From positions 124,001 through 188,000 of the forward strand of contig JACKEQ010000005.1 in assembly GCA_020632885.1 (NCBI GenBank): DNA of 64,000 bases, in the 5' to 3' direction. A model generated the notes under the pieces. The model was given only the letters and a program-made list of their open reading frames with translations, ran no database searches and was not told where the DNA came from. Of the stretch, positions 57,573 to 64,000 are shown in pieces (position 1 is the first letter of the stretch; every line of letters starts with the position of its first letter). A program made the translations under genes and the position numbers. This stretch comes from Alphaproteobacteria bacterium. Its GTDB lineage: Bacteria > Myxococcota_A > UBA796 > GCA-2862545.

Positions 57573-59221
57573 TCGCCCTCCTCGCGGCCGCCGCCGCCAA
57601 CGACCTCGTGGTCGCCCTCGAAGAGGAGCTCGCGCGCGCCGACCAGCTCGCCCTGCCGGACGCCCCGCCGCTCTACAGCCTGCGCTACCACCTCGCCACC
57701 ATCGACCAGTACGAGCTCGTGGCCACCTTCGGCAGCGTGCTCCAGGAGGACGACCGGCCCTCCAGCGGGCTCGGCGTGGAGCTCCGGGTGGGCGAGCCCG
57801 GCTACGACAACACGGGCTTCGGAGGCTGGGAGAACGGCTTCATGCGCGGCTACCTCGCCCGGGAGCCCACACCGCGCGACACCCGCGAGGTCGCCTGGCG
57901 CACCACCGACCGCGCCTACAAGCAGGCCGTGGAGCAACACGCCCGCAAGTCCGCCCAGTTCAACCCACCCCCGGACTACCCCGGCGACTACTGGGTCCCC
58001 GAGCCCCTGAAGGCCGACGACGGCGCCCCTCCGGTGCTCGACACGGCTGGCGTCCGCGCGAGCGCCCTCGCGGCCTCCGCCGTGTTCGCGTCCGCCGGCG
58101 AGAGCCTGCTGATGGGCGAGGTGCACGTGGGGGCGGAGGCCGGCGACCTCTGGCTGGTGGACGGCGAGGGCACCCGCCTGCGCCGTCCCCTCGCGGAGGC
58201 CAGCGTGCGCGCGTTCGCCGCGCTCCGCACCGAGGACGGCGAGCTCCTCACGGACCAGCGCTTCTGGTGCGCGCGGGAGGCCTCGAAGCTGCCCGGGCAG
58301 GACGTGATGGTGGCGGAGGTGGAGGCGATGCGCGACGCCCTCCTGGCCCGCGCGGACGCCGTGCCCCTCGAGGACGAGTACGTCGGGCCCGTGGTGTTCG
58401 AGGGCGACGCGGCCCTCGACCTGTTCCGCTACCTCCTCGTCCCGCAGATCGAGGGCACCCCCGGCGAGATCCCGTTCAGCAGCTTCTTCGGCGACCTCGG
58501 GGATGCCGGGGACAGCGTGCGGGTCGGCCGGCGCGTGCTCCCCGAGGGATGGAGCGTGGTGGACGACCCGGTGCTCGACCCCGACCACCCGGCGTCCTAC
58601 CGCCACGACTGGGACGGCACCCCCGCCCAGCGCGTGGACCTCGTGGACGACGGCATCGTGCACGACCTGCTGATGTCGCGGGTCCCCCGGAAGGGGCTGA
58701 AGCCCAACGGGCACGGACGATCGTTCCTCGGTACCCGGGCCCAGGGCCGCGCGGTCCAGCTCGACGTCACGCCCGCGCGGACGCGCACCCAACACGCCCT
58801 GATCAAGAAGGGCCTGCGGATGGCGGCCCCCTACGGGCTCGACCACGTGATCGTCATCCGGCGTCTCCAGGAGTACAGCGTGCGGTCGTCCGCCGGCTCC
58901 TACGGCGGCAGCGACGAAGGCCCGTCCCTCCCGCCGCCGGTCGAGATCGTGCGGGTGTACGCCGACGGCACCGAGACGCCCGTCCGGGGAGCGACGTTCG
59001 CGAGCGTGCAGCGGTACCTGCTGCGCGACATCGCCCTCGCGGGGCCCGTGCACACCGGCACCTTCCTGGCCCCCGTGGACGGGGAGTACGCCTGGATCGG
59101 GCCGATCGAGGGCATGGCCACGGCCATCACGGCGCCGGACGTGCTCGTGCGCGAGATCGAGCTCGTGCCCGGCAGCCGCGACCCCCGCGACACGCCCGTC
59201 CTGCGCCCGCCAGCGCCGTGA
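57569..59221 (+). CDS. TldE-like partner of the exported TldD (zinc motif lost)
   Basis: A 550-residue paralogue of the gene before it. The C-terminal parts align (VVDDPVLDPDHPASYRHDWDGTPAQRVDLVDDGIVHDLLMSRVPRKG against the TldD-like version), but where the zinc motif should be the sequence reads ALDLFRYLLVPQIEG, without HExxxH. That is the situation of TldE/PmbA, the non-catalytic partner of TldD. A minimal leader (MIALLAAAAAND) again suggests export. The start ATG overlaps the previous stop (ATGA). The two probably form a heteromeric extracytoplasmic protease; substrate unknown. Confidence 0.68.
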   Translation: MIALLAAAAANDLVVALEEELARADQLALPDAPPLYSLRYHLATIDQYELVATFGSVLQEDDRPSSGLGVELRVGEPGYDNTGFGGWENGFMRGYLAREPTPRDTREVAWRTTDRAYKQAVEQHARKSAQFNPPPDYPGDYWVPEPLKADDGAPPVLDTAGVRASALAASAVFASAGESLLMGEVHVGAEAGDLWLVDGEGTRLRRPLAEASVRAFAALRTEDGELLTDQRFWCAREASKLPGQDVMVAEVEAMRDALLARADAVPLEDEYVGPVVFEGDAALDLFRYLLVPQIEGTPGEIPFSSFFGDLGDAGDSVRVGRRVLPEGWSVVDDPVLDPDHPASYRHDWDGTPAQRVDLVDDGIVHDLLMSRVPRKGLKPNGHGRSFLGTRAQGRAVQLDVTPARTRTQHALIKKGLRMAAPYGLDHVIVIRRLQEYSVRSSAGSYGGSDEGPSLPPPVEIVRVYADGTETPVRGATFASVQRYLLRDIALAGPVHTGTFLAPVDGEYAWIGPIEGMATAITAPDVLVREIELVPGSRDPRDTPVLRPPAP

Positions 59222-59271
59222 CCTTGCCGGTCGGCGCTCAGCGCTCTATGCCTGCACACGTCGGAGGGCGC

Positions 59272-59649
59272 GTGACGCGCAAGCGGATGAAGCAGCGGGC
59301 AGCGGTAGGGCGGCTGGGCAAGCTCCTGACCCGCCGTTCCCGTGGAAAGTGCGAGCTGTGCGGGTCTTCCGACACCGTGCGGGCCTACGAGCTCGTGCCC
59401 TACGAGGAGGACCCCGACCCCGAGCGCTCGCTCATGGCGTGCGGTCGGTGCCGCGAGTGGTTGGAGCGCGAGAAAGCCGACCCCGTGGACGCCTGGTTCC
59501 TCTCCGAGGCCGTCTGGTCCGAGGAGCCCGCAGTGCGCCTGGCGGCCGCCCGGATGCTCCTGGTGCTCGACGACCCCGGCAACCCCTGGATCCGCGACAC
59601 GTTCGACGCCACCGGCGTCGACGCCGAGACCGGAGAGTTCCGCGCATGA
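59272..59649 (+). CDS. PhnA-like zinc-ribbon protein
   Basis: A 125-residue protein with a basic N-terminus (RKRMKQRAAVGRLGKLLTRRS), a zinc ribbon GKCELCGSSDTVRAYELVPY ... SLMACGRCREW (two CxxC pairs), and a helical C-terminal half (WFLSEAVWSEEPAVRLAAARMLLVLDD). The ribbon resembles that of PhnA, whose function in phosphonate-related contexts remains unclear. GTG 59272, behind GGAGGG, is preferred; ATG 59248 has no ribosome-binding site. The stop overlaps the next lipoprotein start (ATGA). Confidence 0.68.
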   Translation: MTRKRMKQRAAVGRLGKLLTRRSRGKCELCGSSDTVRAYELVPYEEDPDPERSLMACGRCREWLEREKADPVDAWFLSEAVWSEEPAVRLAAARMLLVLDDPGNPWIRDTFDATGVDAETGEFRA

Positions 59650-60110
59650 TCGCCCTGTTCGCCCTCGCCTGCAGCACCCCCGAGCCGGTCGCAGCGGTGC
59701 CCGAGACGCCGGTGGCGCCGGAAGCGCCGGTGGCGCCGGTGGCACCCGCCGCCCCTTCGAACGTCGTGACCACCCGGTCCACCGAGGTCCCCAGCGACCT
59801 CGCGCTCCTCGAGTGGCTCGCGGGCTCCCGCTTCGACAGCGACCTCGTGTTCCTGGAGTTCCAGGAGCTCGGGAAGGTCGTGATGACGTGGAACGCCATG
59901 AAGGGCGAGCCCGTCGTCGGCAAGGTGCGCGTGCTCGACGAGGGCATCGAGATCGCCTGGGACACCGACGCCAAGAACACGCTCAATCAGGTCTACCGGA
60001 TGGTGCCCACGTCCACCTGCACGCTGGCGCTCACCTACCAGCGGCGCCGCGTGGGACCGGAGATCACCGACCCCGTCGAGTTCCGGAAGCGCGACTGCAC
60101 CGCCGAGTGA
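59646..60110 (+). CDS. Putative lipoprotein
   Basis: A 154-residue protein with a minimal lipoprotein leader (MIALFALAC, cysteine 9), a Pro/Val/Ala-rich linker made of short repeats (PVAPEAPVAPVAPAAP), then a small domain that starts LLEWLAGSRFDSDLVFLEFQELGKVV and ends in a CTLALTYQRRRVG strand. Two later cysteines (STCTL and RDCTAE) may pair. No family is recognised. It is coupled to the zinc-ribbon gene by an ATGA overlap. It converges with the coiled-coil protein gene. Confidence 0.6.
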   Translation: MIALFALACSTPEPVAAVPETPVAPEAPVAPVAPAAPSNVVTTRSTEVPSDLALLEWLAGSRFDSDLVFLEFQELGKVVMTWNAMKGEPVVGKVRVLDEGIEIAWDTDAKNTLNQVYRMVPTSTCTLALTYQRRRVGPEITDPVEFRKRDCTAE

Positions 60111-60125
60111 TCGGGGCCGGAGGCA

Positions 60126-60992
60126 TCACTCGGGAGCCTTCGCGCTGACGGCCTGGTCCTCGTGCTCGAGGTCCGCCTCGGGGAGCGTGGGGTCGCAGAG
60201 CAGGAGGGCCCAGCCCTTCGTGACCTTGTCCTCCTCGTCGATGTACCGGGCGTACTGCGGGAGGGTGGCGTCCTTGGTGATCTCGAGCACCGTGGGCGCC
60301 TCCTGGCCGGCCAGCACGCAGTGCTTGAACTCGCCCCAGAGCACGTCGGTCATGATCGAGTCGACCTTCTCGCGGCACTTGCCCATCTTCTTGCGGCCGC
60401 CCTTCTCGCAGATGTCCAGCTTGGACTCGGCCTTGAAGTTCTTCCACTTGTTGATGAGGGCGTCCGCCTTGTACAGCTCCTTCTGCTCGGCCTCGAACTC
60501 CGCGCGGGCCTCGGCCTCCTCGAGCTGCACGATGGTCTTCTTGAGGTCCTCGACGAGCTGATCGCGCTCGGCCTTGACCTGCTCGAGCTCCTGCTTGGCC
60601 TCGGCGAGCTCGCGCTTCGCCTTCTCGAGCTCGGCCACGATGGCCGAACGGCCCGGGCCGGAGCCGCTGCTGCCGAGCTTGGCCTCGAGCTCGGCCACCC
60701 GCTCGTTCTTGGCCTTCAGGTCCTTCGCGAGGGTGACCATCTGTGCCTGCACGGCCTGCACCTCGTCGTCCTTCTCGATGACGAACGGCGCACAGACCTC
60801 CTCGAGCTCGGCCTGGGTGAGGTCGCGGGGGACCTTGACCTCATGGATCTCGGCGGGCTTGAGGAGCCAGATCACGAGTCCACCGAGGAGCGAGCCCACG
60901 CCGAGCGCCGCCGCGGCGGTGACGAACGGCAGGACGAACGCCGGGACGGAGCTCCCGCCGTCGTAGTCCTCTTCTTCCTCGTTCTCGTTCAT
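60126..60992 (-). CDS. Single-pass membrane protein with long coiled coil
   Basis: A 288-residue protein with an acidic cytoplasmic N-terminus (MNENEEEEDYDGG), one transmembrane helix (about 20-45, LPFVTAAAALGVGSLLGGLVIWLL), a long heptad-type coiled coil (about 75-175, KNERVAELEAKL ... AELEKAKRELAEAKQELEQV) and a C-terminal domain with four cysteines (LDICEKGGRKKMGKCREK, FKHCVLAG, ALLLCDP). It looks like a trimer or dimer scaffold holding a small periplasmic domain. No family is recognised. It lies 85 bases downstream of the M16 operon on the same strand. Confidence 0.65.
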   Translation of the reverse strand: MNENEEEEDYDGGSSVPAFVLPFVTAAAALGVGSLLGGLVIWLLKPAEIHEVKVPRDLTQAELEEVCAPFVIEKDDEVQAVQAQMVTLAKDLKAKNERVAELEAKLGSSGSGPGRSAIVAELEKAKRELAEAKQELEQVKAERDQLVEDLKKTIVQLEEAEARAEFEAEQKELYKADALINKWKNFKAESKLDICEKGGRKKMGKCREKVDSIMTDVLWGEFKHCVLAGQEAPTVLEITKDATLPQYARYIDEEDKVTKGWALLLCDPTLPEADLEHEDQAVSAKAPE

Positions 60993-61077
60993 GTCGTTCT
61001 CCAGACGGAACCCCGGTGTAGCCGAGGTCGACCCTCCGATGCAAGCGCCACGACGGCAGAACGCCCGTGGCGACGGG

Positions 61078-62559
61078 TCACCTGCCGGCCGGATCTCCCG
61101 GCAGCCTGCCCAGCACGGCGTCTTCCGCCGTCACCCACTCGGCCTCCCACCCCAGCGCCGCGAACCCCGCCTCGAGCTGCTCGCGGGGGCCGACCACGAC
61201 CCAGACGCGCGCGACGTCGGGTCCGAGCCAGCGTCCCGCGACCTCGCGGGCCTGATCGACGGTGACGTCCTTCACGGCCTTCACGCGGCCCAGGCGGTCC
61301 GCGACGGCCTCCTGGTCGGTGTACAGGGCGTCGTAGAAGCTCGACGCCGAACCGATGGTGCCGCGGGTGTCGTTGTAGTCTTTCACGCTGCCGCGCCACC
61401 ACGCCTCGAGCTCCTCGGGGGTCACCCCGTCCGTGAGCACGGCATCGAGCTCCTTCTGGAGCTCGCCGACGGCCGCGGCCAGCTTGTCGGCGGGCACGTC
61501 GACGCCGACCTGGAAGGTCCCGTACGTGCGCCCGGCCGAGTAGAAGCTGCGCACGCCATACGTCCAGCCCTTGTCCTCGCGGAGGTTCTTGTTGAACCGC
61601 GCCAGGAAGTGGCCCCCCAGGGCCCAGGTGGTGGCGCGGAGGGGCACGGCGTCGGCATGGGCCACGGCGGGTGCCAGGGAACGCACACGGATCGCGGCCT
61701 GCTCGCTGGCCGGCATGTCCACCGCGAGCACGCGGGTGCCCGGGAGCGGCGGGATGTCGAGGAGCGCGTCGCGCTCGCCGTCGGTGGCCGGGAGACCGCC
61801 GAACCGCGCCGTCAGGGCGGGCTCCAGCACGTCCCAGCCCACGTCGCCCACCACCAGCAGGCTCGCCGGACGGGTCGCGATGACGTCGGCGTGGATGGGC
61901 GGGAGCGCCTTGTGCTTCGCGCCCACGAGGTCGTCCAGGTCGGGACGGCGGCCGTACGGGTGGTCCGCCGGGATGGTGGCCCAGTCCACCGCCATGTACG
62001 CCACGGTGCCCGGGCTCTTCGGGCCCTCCGAGGTGTACCAGCGCTCGGTCTCCTCCTGGGCGAGCTTGACCTCGCGCTTCGGGAAGGTCGGGTGCAGCGC
62101 CACGTCGGCCATGAGGTCCAGCCCGACGTCCAGGTGCTCCAGCGGGACCTCCAGGGTCACCGAGGCGCTGTGGTTGCGCACGCCCGCCCGCACCTCCATG
62201 TCGTTGAGGTCCTCGAGCTCCGACAGGGCCTTGGCGTCGTACTTCTCGCTCGCCACGCCCCAGAGGTCGGACATCAGGCCGATGACGTCGGGGTCGTGGG
62301 CCTGCAGGTCCTGCGTGCCCCTCCACCAGTCCAGCTCCACGAACACGTCGCGGAGGCGTGCGACCCGGATGTGGTGCACCTCGAGCCCGTTGGCCAGGCG
62401 GTGGACCTCCAGGTCCTCGAGGTCGAGCGGCACGGGCTCCTTCAGCGGCGGACGGCCCGAACGGTCCGGTCCCGCGGGGACCTCGACGGGGTCGGTCGCG
62501 GCGGGGGTCGGCTCGGCGGTGTCCTCCGCCCACACGGGCGCGAGCAGGGCGAGGATCAT
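61078..62559 (-). CDS. M16-family peptidase subunit, inactive (zinc motif absent)
   Basis: A 493-residue exported M16 (insulinase) family protein: MILALLAPVWAED leader, an acidic linker, then two M16 repeats (LANGLEVHHIRVARLRDVFVELDWWRG ... and the C-terminal SEQAAIRVRSLAPAV with NKNLREDKGWTYGVRSFYSAGRTYGTF). The HxxEH zinc motif is missing: that position reads DVIGLMSDLWGVAS. This is the usual pattern of heterodimeric M16B proteases, where one subunit is catalytic and the other shapes the chamber. Its ATG overlaps the stop of the active subunit gene (ATGA). Confidence 0.82.
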   Translation of the reverse strand: MILALLAPVWAEDTAEPTPAATDPVEVPAGPDRSGRPPLKEPVPLDLEDLEVHRLANGLEVHHIRVARLRDVFVELDWWRGTQDLQAHDPDVIGLMSDLWGVASEKYDAKALSELEDLNDMEVRAGVRNHSASVTLEVPLEHLDVGLDLMADVALHPTFPKREVKLAQEETERWYTSEGPKSPGTVAYMAVDWATIPADHPYGRRPDLDDLVGAKHKALPPIHADVIATRPASLLVVGDVGWDVLEPALTARFGGLPATDGERDALLDIPPLPGTRVLAVDMPASEQAAIRVRSLAPAVAHADAVPLRATTWALGGHFLARFNKNLREDKGWTYGVRSFYSAGRTYGTFQVGVDVPADKLAAAVGELQKELDAVLTDGVTPEELEAWWRGSVKDYNDTRGTIGSASSFYDALYTDQEAVADRLGRVKAVKDVTVDQAREVAGRWLGPDVARVWVVVGPREQLEAGFAALGWEAEWVTAEDAVLGRLPGDPAGR

Positions 62560-63890
62560 GGGATCTCCACGTCGGTGGCGCCCTCGATGGCACCGTCGTC
62601 TTCGCGCGGGACGATCGACAGCGTCGCCCGCTTCGTGGGGTTCAGGTACTGCGCCATCACGCGCTCGAGATCGGCGACGGTGACCGCCTCCACCTGCGCC
62701 ATCTCGGCGGGCAGGCAGCTCGCCTCCCCCCGGAGCCGCAGGCAGTCGGTGAGCACCTCGGCCCGGCTCTCGAGACCCTCGATGGAGTCGAGCAGGTCGG
62801 CCCGGTAGCCACGCTTGGCGCGCTCGAGCTCGGCCTCGGTGGGCGGCGCCTTGGTGACCTTCTTCAGCTCCTTGTCGACCTTCTTGAGGACCTTGGGCAG
62901 CGTGAGGTCGTCGGTCTGCAGGTAGAGCAGGAAGTGCCCGCCGATCTCGGACACCGAGCTCCAGGCGCCCACGGTCGTGAGCACGGAGCGGTCGTAGTAG
63001 AGCGCGTCGTCCAGGCGGGTGCCGCGCCCGCCCGAGAGGAACGGACCGAGCAGCTCGAGGGCCGGCACGTCCTCGTGACCGTCGTGAACACCCGGGTACA
63101 TCACGATGAGCGTGCGGTCCTCCACGTCGTCCTGGACGCGGTGGTGGGCCACCGGAGGCTCGGGCAGCGCGGCGGGGGCGCGCGGCTCGGGGGGGCCGGT
63201 GTCCGGGACGTCGCCGAACCAGTGCTGCACGCGCTCCAGGGCCTCGGCGGTCTCGAAGTTGCCGACCAGCGTGAGCACCGCGTTGCGCGGCTTGTAGTGG
63301 CGTCGCCAGAAGTCCACCACGCCCTCGAGCTGGAAGCCCTCGACGTCCGCGATGGTGCCGATCACCGAGTGCTGGTAGCCGTGGCCGGACGGCCACCCGA
63401 CGATCTGCAGGGCGTCCCAGTCGCGTCCGTGGGGCTCCCCGAAGCCCTCGGCGCGCTCCTGGAGCACGACCTTCTGCTGGTTCTCGAGGTTGGCCTGGTC
63501 GAGCCCGGCGTCCAGGAAGCCCATCCGGTCGGACTCGAGCATCAGCGCCAGGTCCAGGGCGCCGCTCGGGAAGGTCATGTGGTACGCGGTCTCGTCCTCG
63601 GACGTGAACGCGTTGTTGTCGCCTCCCGCCGACGTCAGCCACTCGTCGAAGGCGTTGTTGGGCACGTTCGCCGAGCCCTCGAACATCAGGTGCTCGAAGA
63701 GGTGCGCGCACCCGTACTCCCCGGGCCGCTCGTCGCGCCCGCCCACGCCGTAGTGGATGTGCAGCGCGATGGTGTCGGTGGCGTGGTCTTCGGACAGCAC
63801 GACGCGCAGCCCGTTCGGGAGCACGTGGGTGGTGGCCTCCACCGCGAGGGGGTCGGCCGCCAGGGCGACGGACGCCAGGAGCAGGGTCAT
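62556..63890 (-). CDS. M16-family zinc protease, catalytic subunit
   Basis: A 444-residue exported zinc protease: MTLLLASVALAADP leader and the inverted zinc motif HLFEH (H63, E66, H67) in a typical M16 context (GYGVGG ... ERPGEYGCAHLFEHLMFEGSANVP). The third ligand is a glutamate in the ENQQKVVLQE segment (E136 or E145). RNAVLTLVGNF and the second repeat follow. Such periplasmic M16B enzymes degrade peptides, for example in PqqL/PqqF-like systems. The start ATG 63890 has GGAGG upstream; the partner subunit is coupled downstream (ATGA). Confidence 0.9.
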   Translation of the reverse strand: MTLLLASVALAADPLAVEATTHVLPNGLRVVLSEDHATDTIALHIHYGVGGRDERPGEYGCAHLFEHLMFEGSANVPNNAFDEWLTSAGGDNNAFTSEDETAYHMTFPSGALDLALMLESDRMGFLDAGLDQANLENQQKVVLQERAEGFGEPHGRDWDALQIVGWPSGHGYQHSVIGTIADVEGFQLEGVVDFWRRHYKPRNAVLTLVGNFETAEALERVQHWFGDVPDTGPPEPRAPAALPEPPVAHHRVQDDVEDRTLIVMYPGVHDGHEDVPALELLGPFLSGGRGTRLDDALYYDRSVLTTVGAWSSVSEIGGHFLLYLQTDDLTLPKVLKKVDKELKKVTKAPPTEAELERAKRGYRADLLDSIEGLESRAEVLTDCLRLRGEASCLPAEMAQVEAVTVADLERVMAQYLNPTKRATLSIVPREDDGAIEGATDVEIP

Positions 63891-63947
63891 CGGAACCTCC
63901 GGGCGCGAAGGATCGCAGACCCGCGCCACGTCCACAACCCGGCCCGA

Positions 63948-63982
63948 TTGGAGCGCGCGCACCAGGTTGGAGCGCGCGCACC
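63948..63982. repeat. 16-base direct repeat upstream of the M16 operon
   Basis: TTGGAGCGCGCGCACC occurs at 63948-63963 and 63967-63982, a 19-base period, within the otherwise gene-free 63891-64000. It lies about 60 bases upstream of the M16 start codon and could be a tandem operator or the -35 region of its promoter. Nothing else is visible in this stretch to the window edge. Confidence 0.6.
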
Positions 63983-64000
63983 GAGGTCATTACCTTCCCG

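Overview
The window is a very gene-dense, very GC-rich (about 70%) bacterial chromosome segment. It holds 57 protein-coding genes that I can support and no tRNA, rRNA, CRISPR array, insertion sequence or phage gene that I could find. No gene-free stretch exceeds 300 bases; the longest gaps are about 115 bases. Gene content suggests an uncultured Myxococcota (deltaproteobacterial) lineage: many lipoproteins of unknown function, von Willebrand (VWA) lipoproteins, thrombospondin-type-3/OmpA proteins, a formylglycine-generating-enzyme-like lipoprotein, an M4 protease with PPC domains, SpoIIE phosphatase, hybrid kinases and OleC/OleD-type enzymes. The taxonomic assignment is inference.

Layout. 1-7.5 kb: an AfsR-like ATPase regulator (cut by the window edge), a phosphodiester glycosidase-like protein, an APH-like kinase, an ABC transporter pair, and small membrane or hypothetical genes. 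7.5-11.1 kb: a translationally coupled operon of carotenoid oxygenase, lipocalin-like protein and PaaN-type aldehyde dehydrogenase. 11.1-14.4 kb: a double NrfJ-domain lipoprotein, an AI-2E family transporter and a lipase. 14.4-22.8 kb: the most striking locus, a 2182-residue putative polymorphic toxin followed 19 bases later by an Imm49-type immunity gene, with a VWA lipoprotein upstream. 22.9-30.1 kb: two short-chain dehydrogenases, an alpha/beta hydrolase, an ECF sigma factor overlapping its probable anti-sigma factor, a malate-synthase-like enzyme and a SpoIIE phosphatase. 30.2-33.9 kb: an OmpA protein and small membrane or lipoprotein genes. 34.0-38.5 kb: an MbnP-MbnH-outer-membrane-protein operon converging on a RegB/RegA-type redox two-component system. 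38.5-45.7 kb: a secreted VWA protein, an M4 metalloprotease, an APH-like protein and a 59-residue ORF with its own promoter. 45.7-52.6 kb: OleC- and OleD-like genes, a Uma2 nuclease, a VOC protein, TmcA and a two-domain dCTP deaminase. 52.6-60.1 kb: a hybrid histidine kinase and an exported TldD/TldE-like pair. 60.1-63.9 kb: a coiled-coil membrane protein and a paired M16 protease operon.

Three general features stand out. Consecutive genes are tightly coupled by ATGA, GTGA or TGATG overlaps. Convergent neighbours often overlap at their 3' ends, in two cases sharing one CTAG that holds both stop codons. About a dozen apparently exported proteins begin with a 9-12 residue hydrophobic leader that has no basic n-region, often with a TTG or GTG start behind a strong GGAGG. 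The best candidates for something undescribed are the toxin's C-terminal domain, the exported TldD/TldE-like pair, the carotenoid oxygenase-lipocalin-ALDH operon, and the MbnP/MbnH operon without a visible methanobactin precursor.
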